Part shown: piece after piece, positions 1-8,823 of the stretch
How the letters are laid out: every line of letters starts with the position of its first letter
How positions within the stretch are numbered: the stretch's first letter is position 1
Source: a virus
DNA length: 50,552 nt
Direction: 5' to 3' (one strand)
Virus record (IMG/VR): IMGVR_UViG_3300042567_001324
Coordinates: 1 to 50,552 of that record
The notes under the pieces: generated by a model
Told to the model about the DNA's origin: nothing
Databases searched by the model: none
Seen by the model: the letters and a program-made list of their open reading frames with translations, nothing else
Position numbers and translations under genes: made by a program

Positions 1-707
1 CAGGTGCTAGAGGTCCAACCGGACTCACTGGTCCTCCTGGGTCACCTGGTGCTACTGGGCCGCAAGGCCCGGCAGGTGCAAGTGGTTTGGTTGGTGGATC
101 TGATGGCCAGGTGTTGTATAATAATTCTGGCGTCGCTAGTGGTAGTACCAACCTAAGTTTTGATGGCACTACACTTCGTCCAGCTGGTATACTAACAGCA
201 AACTACAATTTTGCTACGTACACCTCTTGGGCTTATCGAGCCTCAGATACCACAGTGAGTCTTTTGGTTGGGACTGCAATTAACCCGCCAGAACGATTCT
301 ACGTGAATCCGCTAGGTGCAGGATTTAACTTGTCATCAGTAAGTAAAATTGGTGGCGGAACATTTGGGTCTTACTCTGATGCCAGATACAAACAAGATAT
401 TACCAATTACACAGCTGGCCTAGCTGAAATAAATCAACTGGTTCCAAAAAACTACAGATACACTGCCGAATTCATGCAGGCAGACAACCCGTCGCAAGAA
501 TTTGTTGGACTGATTGCACAAGAGCTAGAAACTACTGATTTTGCAAACTCAGTGACTGAGGATGCCATGGGGTATAAAATGGTTGATACCAATCAGATTA
601 TATACGCACTGATAAACTCAGTTAAAGAACTTAGTACCAAAGTTGATGAGATGACAGAAGAAATAGCAGTGCTAAAAGCCAAGGTCTTCTTTGGGTTGAA
701 CATTTAA
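1..707 (+). CDS. Tail fibre protein, C-terminal part, collagen-like repeat and S74-type chaperone domain (5' partial)
   Basis: The reading frame is open from the left edge, so the N-terminus lies outside the window. The first ~30 codons encode about ten Gly-X-Y triplets (for example GPTGLTGPPG), a collagen-like triple-helix segment typical of phage fibres. A beta-rich stretch follows. The last ~110 residues match the intramolecular chaperone/peptidase S74 family found at phage tail-spike C-termini: SDARYKQDI, then a Tyr-rich segment, VGLIAQELE, and a final coiled coil (LINSVKELSTKVDEM). In that family the domain drives trimerisation and then often cleaves itself off. An internal ATG at 87 gives only a 206-residue product; the collagen frame upstream argues against it as the real start. 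Confidence 0.85.
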   Translation, partial: GARGPTGLTGPPGSPGATGPQGPAGASGLVGGSDGQVLYNNSGVASGSTNLSFDGTTLRPAGILTANYNFATYTSWAYRASDTTVSLLVGTAINPPERFYVNPLGAGFNLSSVSKIGGGTFGSYSDARYKQDITNYTAGLAEINQLVPKNYRYTAEFMQADNPSQEFVGLIAQELETTDFANSVTEDAMGYKMVDTNQIIYALINSVKELSTKVDEMTEEIAVLKAKVFFGLNI

Positions 708-759
708 CAGTGGTTGGGATTTGCACATTGTTGCATAATGAAAACATAAAAAAACACAG

Positions 760-767
760 CATAAATA
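760..767 (+). promoter_or_regulatory. Candidate T4-type late promoter (CATAAATA)
   Basis: CATAAATA differs by one base from the T4 late promoter consensus TATAAATA. It sits 22 bases before the tail-fibre ATG at 790, after a gap between two structural genes. The same octamer lies 21 bases before the ATG at 36820. The assignment rests on the octamer and its position only. Confidence 0.3.
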
Positions 768-789
768 ATGCAGTTGGAGAACATAAAAA

Positions 790-2277
790 ATGGCTTATAA
801 TATAAATTTATCAAACGGTACCGCACTTATCACTGGTGGTTTGACTGATGGTACAATTGATACAACAAATTCAAGTTTGACTCTGGTAGGTAAAAATTAC
901 CCCGGATACGGTGTATTTTTAAATCAAAACATGGTACAGTTGATGGAAAACTTTGCCAAGTCATCAGCACCAACTGCCCCTTTACCAGGCCAGTTATGGT
1001 GGGATACTGGGGGAAAATACATAAAAGTTAACACCGCCACAGCCAAAGGAACAGCATCTGCTGCCTGGAAAACTATAATCACAATGACGCCAAGCAGTAG
1101 TGCTCCTAGCAGTCCGGTAACCGGCGAGCAATGGTGGGATACAGTCAATTTACAACTAAAAGTTTGGAATGGCACATCTTGGGCAATTATTGGTCCAGCA
1201 GGTACTAGTACCACTGGTAACACTGGTGCAGTGCCTGATACCATTGTTTCAGCAAGCCCTGCAGCCACGTATGTTGTGTTAAAATTCTATATTGATAACA
1301 CTTTGGTTGGTATTTGGAGCAAAGAGGCCAGCTTTACTACAGCGACCGCTGGCTTTGCAGTTATTAATCGCGGCTTAAATTTAAGCACCGCACTAAATCA
1401 GGCTTTTTACGGCAATGCAGATGTAGCAAACAGTTTAAATGTGTCCGGAGTTGGCATTCCAGCAGCAAGTTTCTTGCGTAACGACCAGTCCGGAGTAGTG
1501 AATGGATCAGTTACCTTTACAAACGACACTGGTATTAAATTTGGAGCAGACAGCGATTTTGAGGGCTTTGTCAGCAGCAGTGATGTAACACTACGAAATG
1601 TAACCAATAATGGTAATTTAATTTTAAGCGTTAAATCAGCAACAGTTAACACTCCGTTCCTTAAAGGTAACGCAACGTCGGGTCTAGCAGAAGCATATGC
1701 TAATCCTACAGGAGCATCTAGTGGATACAGCTTTGCCACCAAAGACTATGTGGATACTGTACTAGGTGGTGGAACAGGAACTAGTACATTTGCTGCCAAC
1801 ATTGTACCTAGTGCAAACTTGTCGTATAACCTAGGATCAAGTGTCAGCTGGTGGAACAATATATACGGTGTTTCAATTCAAGCCAAATACGCTGACTTGG
1901 CCGAAAGATTTGAAGCAGATCAACCATATACCCCAGGCACCATTGTTGGTCTTGGCGGTGTCAAAGAAATCACCGTGGTAAACGAAGAATTAAGCGAAGA
2001 TGTGTTTGGCGTCATAAGTACACGAGCAGCATATCTAATGAATTCCGCAGCAGGATCAGATTTAACTCACCCACCAGTTGCAGTCCAAGGTCGCGTACCA
2101 GTTAAAGTAATAGGTAAAATTCGTAAAGGTGATCGATTGGTTGCTGCAGGCAACGGTCTAGCTAGAGCCGCTGCCAAAACTGAATTGACCCCATGGAATG
2201 TGATTGGTAGAGCACTAGAGAACAAAACTGACCCAGGCGAAGGCACCATCGAAGCCATTGTGAAATTAAATAGTTAA
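790..2277 (+). CDS. Tail fibre/adhesin-type structural protein
   Basis: This 495-residue protein has two repeats of a G-x-x-WWDT...W-N/K motif in the first ~130 residues (GQLWWDTGGKYIKV and GEQWWDTVNLQLKVWNGTSW), a beta-rich Ser/Thr/Gly-rich middle, and a C-terminal domain beginning YADLAERFEADQPYTPGTIV and running through GVISTRAAYLMNS. That last block recurs at the ends of marine phage fibre proteins. The ATG at 790 is preceded by GGAGA at a 9-base spacing. It follows the S74 fibre gene after a 79-base gap that holds a CATAAATA octamer. It is probably part of the host-recognition apparatus; which fibre it forms cannot be told from sequence. Confidence 0.75.
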   Translation: MAYNINLSNGTALITGGLTDGTIDTTNSSLTLVGKNYPGYGVFLNQNMVQLMENFAKSSAPTAPLPGQLWWDTGGKYIKVNTATAKGTASAAWKTIITMTPSSSAPSSPVTGEQWWDTVNLQLKVWNGTSWAIIGPAGTSTTGNTGAVPDTIVSASPAATYVVLKFYIDNTLVGIWSKEASFTTATAGFAVINRGLNLSTALNQAFYGNADVANSLNVSGVGIPAASFLRNDQSGVVNGSVTFTNDTGIKFGADSDFEGFVSSSDVTLRNVTNNGNLILSVKSATVNTPFLKGNATSGLAEAYANPTGASSGYSFATKDYVDTVLGGGTGTSTFAANIVPSANLSYNLGSSVSWWNNIYGVSIQAKYADLAERFEADQPYTPGTIVGLGGVKEITVVNEELSEDVFGVISTRAAYLMNSAAGSDLTHPPVAVQGRVPVKVIGKIRKGDRLVAAGNGLARAAAKTELTPWNVIGRALENKTDPGEGTIEAIVKLNS

Positions 2278-2291
2278 TAAGGATACTGAGT

Positions 2292-3242
2292 ATGTCATAT
2301 GCACAAGGTGGTTTGATTGAAGCCACAGATTATAACAACATTTTAGGAACAAACACAAGTACCAATACCAGCACAGTACATGCTGTATGGGCTTGGGGTG
2401 CAAACAGCAGAGGCTGGGGACAAACTGCACTTTCTAATGTATCTGTATCTTCTACCGTGACAGCCACTCAGTGGGCCAGCTTGGTAAACACAATCAACAG
2501 TGCAAATACTCACATTAATGGAACAGGATCTGGACTTACTGCAAACACAGCTGGACAAATAATTGGATTCTCTGGAGGACTACAATCAAAAGTCAATGGG
2601 TTAAACACTGACAGAATGACATTTGCATCCAACTCTGCCACTATTACCAACCACAACGCACTGACTGCGTATGCAGCTTGGACTAGTACAACAACTACCA
2701 GCACATTGACAAGATCATTTGGAGCCAACGTTGCATTTACTGGCGCAGACGCTGCTAGATTTTTCTTCAATGCAGGCGGCCGCTTAAAATTCAATATCAG
2801 TGCCACAGCAGGCGCATCAGCAAGGTCTACTGCCGCTCTTAATATGGTAAACTATTTAGGTGGTATAGCACTATTTGCAGCAAATACTAATGGAAGTCGT
2901 ACTGGTACTGGTGGTACTTTAGGCACCAATCTTACCGGCCTTGGATATTACTCTTTGACCATAGCCAATACCACGGCAATTTCAGTTACTGGTGTCACTG
3001 CTAGTTATACCACTGATACTGGGTCAATTGCTGTAAGAACAAACGGAACAAGAGGCAGCTTCAATGACAACGGCGATATCGTCAGTTTCTGGGCCACGAT
3101 CAACTCAACATCTGGTGCCAACGCAGGCGGCAGCTTTGATGATGATCTGAGTTTGACTCCGACTGTCACAGTAGATGTGTCATATCCTGAAGTTACTAAC
3201 CTAGGCAACACCTGGGGTGCTGTTACAGTAACACGAGTATAA
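2292..3242 (+). CDS. Putative virion structural protein, Thr/Ser/Asn/Gly-rich
   Basis: A 316-residue protein rich in Thr, Ser, Asn, Ala and Gly with almost no Cys or Lys, the composition of an extracellular beta-structured phage protein. The N-terminus (GGLIEATDYNNI, then AWGANSRGWGQ) looks like the start of neck, fibre or baseplate-associated proteins found near fibre genes in T4-like marine phages. I do not recognise a catalytic motif. It lies 14 bases after the fibre gene and is the last gene before a promoter-bearing intergenic region, so the structural operon probably ends here. Confidence 0.6.
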   Translation: MSYAQGGLIEATDYNNILGTNTSTNTSTVHAVWAWGANSRGWGQTALSNVSVSSTVTATQWASLVNTINSANTHINGTGSGLTANTAGQIIGFSGGLQSKVNGLNTDRMTFASNSATITNHNALTAYAAWTSTTTTSTLTRSFGANVAFTGADAARFFFNAGGRLKFNISATAGASARSTAALNMVNYLGGIALFAANTNGSRTGTGGTLGTNLTGLGYYSLTIANTTAISVTGVTASYTTDTGSIAVRTNGTRGSFNDNGDIVSFWATINSTSGANAGGSFDDDLSLTPTVTVDVSYPEVTNLGNTWGAVTVTRV

Positions 3243-3253
3243 TACCTAAAGTC

Positions 3254-3282
3254 TTTACAATTTATTCTGGTTAGCGTATAAT
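3254..3282 (+). promoter_or_regulatory. Sigma70-like promoter of the glycan/radical SAM cassette
   Basis: TTTACA at 3254-3259, a 17-base spacer, and TATAAT at 3277-3282. The match is 5/6 and 6/6 with ideal spacing. It lies in the only sizeable gap between the fibre genes and the downstream cassette, whose first gene starts at 3314. Confidence 0.6.
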
Positions 3283-3298
3283 AATACTCTAACCAGAA
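3265..3298 (+). repeat. 10-bp perfect inverted repeat around the -10 box
   Basis: TTCTGGTTAG at 3265-3274 and CTAACCAGAA at 3289-3298 are exact reverse complements separated by 14 bases. The -10 box lies in the loop. As RNA this is a stem-loop after the structural operon, but no U-tract follows, so a simple Rho-independent terminator is not obvious. It could be an operator, or a processing or attenuation structure. Confidence 0.6.
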
Positions 3299-3313
3299 CC
3301 TACATTTAATTCA

Positions 3314-3628
3314 ATGAGCAATATTAATCTTTTAGTTGATGAAATCCGGCTGGCAACGGATTATCAAATTAATAAACGAATCCTACGCGAAAAGATTCAG
3401 ACTGACTTGCATTTAACTCACAACGGTGGGCTATTTAAAATAACACCGGAGCTACTTGGTTTTGTAAAAACATGGCCCGTGGATGAGATCTATCTGGAAG
3501 ATGTTTACCAAAATCCTGTGCAAATTGACAAGCAAATTTTTCTTGTTACCGCACAACAACACTATCAACAAGTGATGAATCGTTGGCACAACGAACATGA
3601 AGAACTTAAAAAGATCAGAAAAATCTAA
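3314..3628 (+). CDS. Conserved phage protein of unknown function
   Basis: A 104-residue, mostly helical protein with a central block (LREKIQTDLHLTHNGGLFKI) and a C-terminal helix rich in Trp, His, Glu and Lys (VMNRWHNEHEELKKI). I recall similar small proteins near glycosyltransferase-like genes of T4-like marine phages, but no function. It is the first gene after the promoter at 3254-3282, and its end overlaps the next gene by 32 bases. There is no membrane segment or catalytic signature. Confidence 0.6.
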   Translation: MSNINLLVDEIRLATDYQINKRILREKIQTDLHLTHNGGLFKITPELLGFVKTWPVDEIYLEDVYQNPVQIDKQIFLVTAQQHYQQVMNRWHNEHEELKKIRKI

Positions 3629-4382
3629 AGGTATTGTGGCATTTGCTAACAATACAGCTGAGGTAAACTATAAAAAAATTGCTCAACAAACATTGAGCGT
3701 AGCCAGTCATGTGTTAAAATTGCCGTATACTGTAATATCATCTGATGATTCTGCGTTTGAAAATACAAGGTATGACATAGATACAGAACAGTTTACACAG
3801 TGGCGCAACAATGATAGATATCGTGCTTATGAACTGAGTCCTTATGATGAGACCCTGGTAATTGATGCGGACTATTTGGTACTGGATCGTAATTTGCTAT
3901 CAATATTTGACCAACCCTGGGATTATTTGTTACAAAGGCACAGTCATTCATTGGTGCAGCCAATGCCGGCAGATATGGGTCCTAACAGTTTACCGTATGT
4001 ATGGGCAACAGTTTTTGCATTTAGGAAAACGCCACGAGCACGATTGTTCTTTGAGTTGGTTGGACGAGTACAAAACAATTATGGATACTACCAAGCTTTG
4101 TTTAACATGCAAGAAAGAAACTATCGCAATGATTATGCATTTGCAGTAGCAGATACTATCCTGAACGGATACGCCATTGGTACAAACAGTATTCCTGGCA
4201 TCATGCTCAACGTAGACCAAGTGATTGAGTCTATTACTGTCAATCAACATCAAGTAATTGTTAAAGATGCCAACAAAGCATACGTTGCGCCACGGACCAA
4301 TCTGCATTTAATGGGCAAAGCCTATCTACAAAGTAGTAAGTTTCAACAACTGGTGGAACAGTTAGTCAATGAGCCAACATAA
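3597..4382 (+). CDS. Glycosyltransferase-like protein (GT-A-like, DADYL motif)
   Basis: A 261-residue protein. After a beta-strand start (GIVAFANNTAEVNY) and a helix, the segment YDETLVIDADYLVLD carries a DxD-type acidic motif that in GT-A glycosyltransferases binds a metal-nucleotide-sugar. Later segments (PYVWATVFAFRKTPRARLFFELV; NDYAFAVADTILNG) fit the acceptor half of such enzymes. It is paralogous to the next gene: compare GIVAFANNTAEVNY with GFVTIAANTAKTDY. The ATG overlaps the preceding gene, and the end overlaps the next by 14 bases. Substrate and acceptor are unknown. Confidence 0.6.
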   Translation: MKNLKRSEKSKGIVAFANNTAEVNYKKIAQQTLSVASHVLKLPYTVISSDDSAFENTRYDIDTEQFTQWRNNDRYRAYELSPYDETLVIDADYLVLDRNLLSIFDQPWDYLLQRHSHSLVQPMPADMGPNSLPYVWATVFAFRKTPRARLFFELVGRVQNNYGYYQALFNMQERNYRNDYAFAVADTILNGYAIGTNSIPGIMLNVDQVIESITVNQHQVIVKDANKAYVAPRTNLHLMGKAYLQSSKFQQLVEQLVNEPT

Positions 4383-5211
4383 AGAACAACAAGGATTTGT
4401 TACTATTGCAGCCAACACTGCCAAGACTGATTATCTCCGACTTGCCTACTTGCAGGCATTGAATGTCAAAGCGACTCAAAAGATCAATAAGTTTGCAGTC
4501 ATTGTTGATGCTGCTACTGCAACTCAAGTGCAGGACTATCATCGCACAGTGTTCGATTATGTAATTGAAGTACCCAGCAGTGTCACTGGTCCGTTTGGAT
4601 TAGAGCCACTGGCATTTTGGTCAACACCCTTTAAAGAAACTATCAAATTAGAAAGCGATTTACTGTTCACTAGAAGTGTGGACCATTGGTGGACAACTTT
4701 TAGATTGCGTGACATTGTCATGAGTACTGGATGTCAGACTTACCAACAGCAGCCGGCTGGTAGCCGGCGTTATAGAAAATTGTTTGACGACAATCACTTA
4801 CCAGATGTGTATACTGGACTGATGTATTTTAGGTTTAGTCAAACTGCTGCTAATTTTTTTAGAACAGCAAAACAGGTATTTGAACAATGGCCCACAGTGA
4901 GAAACTTGTTGCTAGGTTGCAACGATCAATATGCTACCACTGATGTTGCATATGCCATTACTGCCAATATAATAGGCCCAGAATTGTGCACCGTGCCCAG
5001 TGCAGATTTTGTAAATTTTGTACACATGAAACCCAGCATAAACGGATACGACGAAACAGCGTCGTTCCAAGATGTTTATGTGACTGAATTTGATCAGGGC
5101 ATGATCAGAATTAACAATATCAACCAATACCATCCTGTACACTACCATGATAAGAATTTTGCAACGGAGGCGCTGATTGACCACTTTAGATCCTTGGCAA
5201 GAGTTCGTTAA
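4369..5211 (+). CDS. Glycosyltransferase-like protein, paralogue of the preceding gene
   Basis: A 280-residue protein starting GFVTIAANTAKTDYLRLAY, which aligns with the preceding product. An acidic segment, FKETIKLESDLLFTRS, takes the place of the DADYL motif, with E-S-D instead of D-A-D. Further shared features are GLMYFRFSQTAANFF and DVAYAITANI. The change in the acidic motif may mean a different metal use or loss of activity. The C-terminus overlaps the next gene by 35 bases. Confidence 0.55.
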   Translation: MSQHKEQQGFVTIAANTAKTDYLRLAYLQALNVKATQKINKFAVIVDAATATQVQDYHRTVFDYVIEVPSSVTGPFGLEPLAFWSTPFKETIKLESDLLFTRSVDHWWTTFRLRDIVMSTGCQTYQQQPAGSRRYRKLFDDNHLPDVYTGLMYFRFSQTAANFFRTAKQVFEQWPTVRNLLLGCNDQYATTDVAYAITANIIGPELCTVPSADFVNFVHMKPSINGYDETASFQDVYVTEFDQGMIRINNINQYHPVHYHDKNFATEALIDHFRSLARVR

Positions 5212-5560
5212 AGCATTTGAGTTAGTTGCTGAGTACGACCGGCAACGTCCTGTTATTGTAAAAGAATACAGATTATACTATAACAATGATGGGTCTGTTA
5301 TTGGTCTTTGGGAAAGCCATCATCCCGAAGGCAGCAATTATATTGTGTTAACAGACCCAGATATATTTCACAGAACACCAACCAATCTGATACAAGTGGT
5401 TAACAACGAATTAAAAGTACTTGACCCACAACCGGTTCATCGTGTAAAATTAACAAAAGCCAATGCCGGCCAACGTGTGGTAAAAGGTCATGCAGCACTG
5501 GCACTAACAATCAAAGAAGAATACTCACAGACAGAATATTATGGCCGAACGAATACTTGA
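5177..5560 (+). CDS. Conserved phage protein of unknown function, TTG start
   Basis: A 127-residue protein with no catalytic motif that I recognise. The EYRLYYNNDGSVIGLWES stretch and YIVLTDPDIF recall small proteins beside glycosyltransferase-like genes in marine T4-like phages. The start is TTG at 5177, supported by GGAGG at 5166-5170 at a 6-base spacing; no in-frame ATG exists near the start. It overlaps both neighbours (35 bases upstream, 20 downstream), as expected for coupled translation. Confidence 0.6.
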   Translation: MTTLDPWQEFVKAFELVAEYDRQRPVIVKEYRLYYNNDGSVIGLWESHHPEGSNYIVLTDPDIFHRTPTNLIQVVNNELKVLDPQPVHRVKLTKANAGQRVVKGHAALALTIKEEYSQTEYYGRTNT

Positions 5561-6470
5561 TGTAGCAGATTTAGATTGTATCTTCCTTACCTACGACGAA
5601 CCCAAAAAAGAAGAGTTTTGGATCAAGATACAAAACATGACGCCTTGGGCAAAACGTGTCGATGGAGTCAAAGGCAGCGATGCCGCGCACAAAGCTGCGG
5701 CAGCAGCCAGCGATACAGAATGGTTTGTGTTAATTGACGGGGATAATCTGCCTGATGCTGCCTTCTTTAATCTACAATTAAAGATTAAACCAGAACAAGA
5801 AGGTGGCGCATTCAGATGGAAGGCACGCAATATTATCAATGGCCTGCGCTATGGTAACGGTGGACTAAGTTGTTGGAGTCGCGAATTTGTAAACAACATG
5901 CGCACACACGAGGCCAGCAATGGCAGTGACGAAACTGCTGTGGAGTTTTGTTTTGACCCAAAGTACTTTGCCATGCACAACTGTTACAGTACAACATACC
6001 CCAATGGCAGTGCCAAACAGGCCTGGCGAGCAGGATTTAGAGAAGGGGTCAAGATGTGTCTGGATCGTGGCTCCAGAATCACCCTAGAAGAATTTAAAGA
6101 TAGGGTCAATGGTCGTAATTACGACCACTTGTGTATTTGGCAAAGTGTGGGTGCTGATGTGGAAAATGGTCATTGGGCCATGTATGGTGCTAGACTGGGT
6201 GCATTCATGATCATGTTAGAAGGATGGGACCACAAGTACGTACAAGATTTTGACATGCTGGAACAGTTGTGGGATATGTTCAGCAAAGAGGATCCCAAAG
6301 AAGGGTGTAAGCAGATTGAAGAGTCATTAACCAAGCGACTTGGTTTACCCATTGTTATATATACGTCAGAACAGAGTCGTTTCTTCAAACACCATTACAG
6401 TACTGGTCAACGTAACAGTGAGATTATGATGACAGAAATTGACGTTATTAGAAAGATCGAAGGATGGTAG
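5541..6470 (+). CDS. Glycosyltransferase-like protein (GT-A-like, DGDN motif)
   Basis: A 309-residue protein. LDCIFLTYDEPKKEEFW forms the first strand and loop. VDGVKGSDAAHKAAAAASDTEW precedes WFVLIDGDNLPD, whose D-G-D is a DxD-like metal/nucleotide-sugar motif. AFRWKARNIINGLRYGNGGL, SREFV and a second half follow. The same layout (GEP/DEP, GVNGRTAAYQAAARAS, W, NPVNGLEYGHQG) is found in the last third of the 1005-residue protein at 21905, so the two are homologous. This copy keeps the acidic motif and is the better candidate for an active enzyme. Sugar and acceptor are unknown. Confidence 0.6.
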   Translation: MAERILDVADLDCIFLTYDEPKKEEFWIKIQNMTPWAKRVDGVKGSDAAHKAAAAASDTEWFVLIDGDNLPDAAFFNLQLKIKPEQEGGAFRWKARNIINGLRYGNGGLSCWSREFVNNMRTHEASNGSDETAVEFCFDPKYFAMHNCYSTTYPNGSAKQAWRAGFREGVKMCLDRGSRITLEEFKDRVNGRNYDHLCIWQSVGADVENGHWAMYGARLGAFMIMLEGWDHKYVQDFDMLEQLWDMFSKEDPKEGCKQIEESLTKRLGLPIVIYTSEQSRFFKHHYSTGQRNSEIMMTEIDVIRKIEGW

Positions 6471-6494
6471 TGTTAACTAATAGTGAGTAAATAA

Positions 6495-7448
6495 ATGAAT
6501 ACATTTGTTTTAATTACAACAAACGATAAGATTTGGAACATTAAAGAATTTTATTCTTTTCTATTAGATAATCAGAATAAATCAATAAAAATTATTCTTA
6601 ACCCAGAAGCTGCATGCTTAGAATATTTGCAAGTATATGATATTTTAGACAAATTTTCTTTTCAATCAGTAACAATTAACACCTCAAATCTATTAGAACG
6701 TCATAATTTTTATAAAATTGCAATCAATAAACCATATTATTATGCAGAGGAGATTCCACGTCATGTAGAAAATTTATTTCATTCTTGGAATGGTAAAAAA
6801 ATTTTTTTGTGTCTTTACGGAAGGCCCTCGGCCAATAGACTAGGTTTTATTTCTTATTTAAATAGGCATCATCAAAATCTGGCTCATTTATCCTGTCACG
6901 GCAATTCTTTTAACGATGTGGATCGTACTTTTTTTGAACTAGAAAAACTATATCGATACCGTGCAGAATCATTGGTTGATTTTGGGGAAATTGCAACTAA
7001 TTTTCCGTTATTACTCAACAAAGCGTCTAAGTATTCTAATATTGTATATGATTATGCTGATACCATAATAACATTTTACAAGGATATTTTTGTTGATTTA
7101 GTTAGCGAAACTTTCTTAGAAGGAAATGTTTTTTTTCCTACTGAAAAAACATTTAGGCCCATGCTACTAAAAAAACCTTTTATAATTATGGGACCAAAAA
7201 ATTATATGATATATTTGCGACAAATGGGCTTTCAAACTTTTTATGAATATTGGGACGAAGATTACGACGGGTATAGTCCTAGTATTAAATTTAAAAAAAT
7301 TCTAGATGTAATTAATAATCTGTCAGGCAAGTCCGTAGATGAACTAGTTAATATGTACGAGTCAATGCAAAATATACTTGACCATAATTATAATTTAATA
7401 ACATCTAATAGCTTTCAGCGCAAAATAAGGTTAGTTAATGACAAGTAA
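6495..7448 (+). CDS. Putative glycosyltransferase, TEK/GFxTF family, copy 1
   Basis: A 317-residue, AT-rich gene. Its C-terminal half contains ETFLEG, PTEKTFRPMLLKKPFIIMG and LRQMGFQTF, a block shared with the products at 8824-9858 and 20710-21906. A Glu followed by TEK, a Pro-Phe and a Gly resembles the donor-binding half of GT-B enzymes such as the fucosyltransferase and exostosin groups; this is inference from motif shape. Both flanks are tightly packed; it overlaps the next gene by 11 bases. Runs of A and T are much commoner than in the genes around it, suggesting separate acquisition. Confidence 0.5.
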   Translation: MNTFVLITTNDKIWNIKEFYSFLLDNQNKSIKIILNPEAACLEYLQVYDILDKFSFQSVTINTSNLLERHNFYKIAINKPYYYAEEIPRHVENLFHSWNGKKIFLCLYGRPSANRLGFISYLNRHHQNLAHLSCHGNSFNDVDRTFFELEKLYRYRAESLVDFGEIATNFPLLLNKASKYSNIVYDYADTIITFYKDIFVDLVSETFLEGNVFFPTEKTFRPMLLKKPFIIMGPKNYMIYLRQMGFQTFYEYWDEDYDGYSPSIKFKKILDVINNLSGKSVDELVNMYESMQNILDHNYNLITSNSFQRKIRLVNDK

Positions 7449-8823
7449 AAGTGACTTTATGTCTGCAGCAGAGCAGATGAAGCAAAAACTAGGCAAAGGC
7501 ACCTGCTTGGCCAAATGGCAGCAAGTGAGTTTGCACCTGACAACCGGTCTTAATAACAGTTGTTACCATCCACCGTTGCACGAAATAGATGCTGCGCTAT
7601 TAAAAGATAATCCTGGTGCGTTACACAACACCGCGCATAAAAAAGAGCAGCGTAAAATTATGTTACGCAATGAGCGTCCACAAGAATGCAGTTATTGTTG
7701 GAACATGGAAGATCTAGGCCAGTTAAGCGATAGGCATTATCGTAGTGGCGAGCCCTGGGCAGCTGAACACTTTGATGCAATCACAAACTCAACAGGAGAT
7801 GAAGATGCTGTTCCTTCCTATGTGGAAGTTAATTTTAATCATGCTTGCAACCTTCGCTGTAGTTACTGCAGTCCGCAGTTTAGTTCATCGTGGGAAGACG
7901 AAATCCAGCGATGGGGAGCCTACCCTACTAGCGAACCTCATAATGACCCGAGCCATTTTAATGGTCGTCGCAAGCCTATACCTGTTCGTGCTGACAACCC
8001 CTATGTAGATGCATTTTGGGAATGGTGGCCCACTCTCTATCCAAAACTAAAACATTTTAGGATGACTGGTGGCGAGCCATTAATGGATCGTAATACCTTC
8101 AAAGTATTTGATTATGTGTTGGCTTTTCCTAATCCTGAACTGCACATTGATGTTACCAGTAACTTTAGTGTAGACGAAAAGTTATGGCAAAAATATTTTG
8201 AGTACGTGTCCAAGTTATGCAATACACAAATTGAACACTTCATGCAGTATGTTAGTTTGGATTCTGGCATCAGGCAGCATGCCGAGTATATTCGACATGG
8301 TATGGACTTTAATCGGGTACTAGCAAGAGTTGAATTTTTCTTAAGGCACATTCCGCACTGTAATAGTTTGACATTTATTATTACCATGAATAATCTAAGT
8401 GTGTTGGGATTAAAACAACAACTAGAAATTATTCTGGCTTTGCGGAGATATCACAGTACAACATACCAACGTGTATGGTTTGATACTCCGCTGTTACGTA
8501 CTCCGTCATGGCAGAGTCTACAGATACTTCCACCGGTGTATGCACAAAGATTAACCGACGTAGCAGACTGGATGGAAGCTAATTTAGAAACAGCAGATCG
8601 CCCATTCCAAGGATTTAAGGATTACGAAGTGCAACGCATGCGCCGCACTATAGATTGGATGCAAGAAGGTAGCAATTTGGATCCTGACTATGTTACACTA
8701 CAACGTGCTGATTTTTATAGATTCTTCAACGAACACGACAAACGTAGGAACACCAACTTTACAGAAACATTTCCAGAAATGCGAGAGTTCTGGAACGAAT
8801 GTCGATACCATGCACAAAATTAA
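7438..8823 (+). CDS. Radical SAM protein with N-terminal twitch/SPASM-like Cys cluster, copy 1
   Basis: A 461-residue protein. Cys137, Cys141 and Cys144 form the CX3CX2C motif (CNLRCSYC) that holds the SAM-bound [4Fe-4S] cluster, followed by the shared SSxW signature and by TGGEPL, which contacts SAM. Four N-terminal cysteines (C23, C42, C84, C87, the last pair in ECSYCW) look like ligands of an auxiliary cluster. Auxiliary twitch/SPASM domains are usually C-terminal; here the domain precedes the barrel. The closest paralogue is 10548-11900 (shared NPGALHNT/NPSALHNT and D-R-R-N near the end). It should cleave SAM to the 5'-deoxyadenosyl radical; the substrate is unknown. Confidence 0.85.
   Translation: MTSKSDFMSAAEQMKQKLGKGTCLAKWQQVSLHLTTGLNNSCYHPPLHEIDAALLKDNPGALHNTAHKKEQRKIMLRNERPQECSYCWNMEDLGQLSDRHYRSGEPWAAEHFDAITNSTGDEDAVPSYVEVNFNHACNLRCSYCSPQFSSSWEDEIQRWGAYPTSEPHNDPSHFNGRRKPIPVRADNPYVDAFWEWWPTLYPKLKHFRMTGGEPLMDRNTFKVFDYVLAFPNPELHIDVTSNFSVDEKLWQKYFEYVSKLCNTQIEHFMQYVSLDSGIRQHAEYIRHGMDFNRVLARVEFFLRHIPHCNSLTFIITMNNLSVLGLKQQLEIILALRRYHSTTYQRVWFDTPLLRTPSWQSLQILPPVYAQRLTDVADWMEANLETADRPFQGFKDYEVQRMRRTIDWMQEGSNLDPDYVTLQRADFYRFFNEHDKRRNTNFTETFPEMREFWNECRYHAQN

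Noticed and set aside
1-90. GC-rich near-repetitive DNA at the left edge as a possible repeat element
   Set aside because: It is explained by the Gly-X-Y codon pattern of the collagen-like fibre segment.
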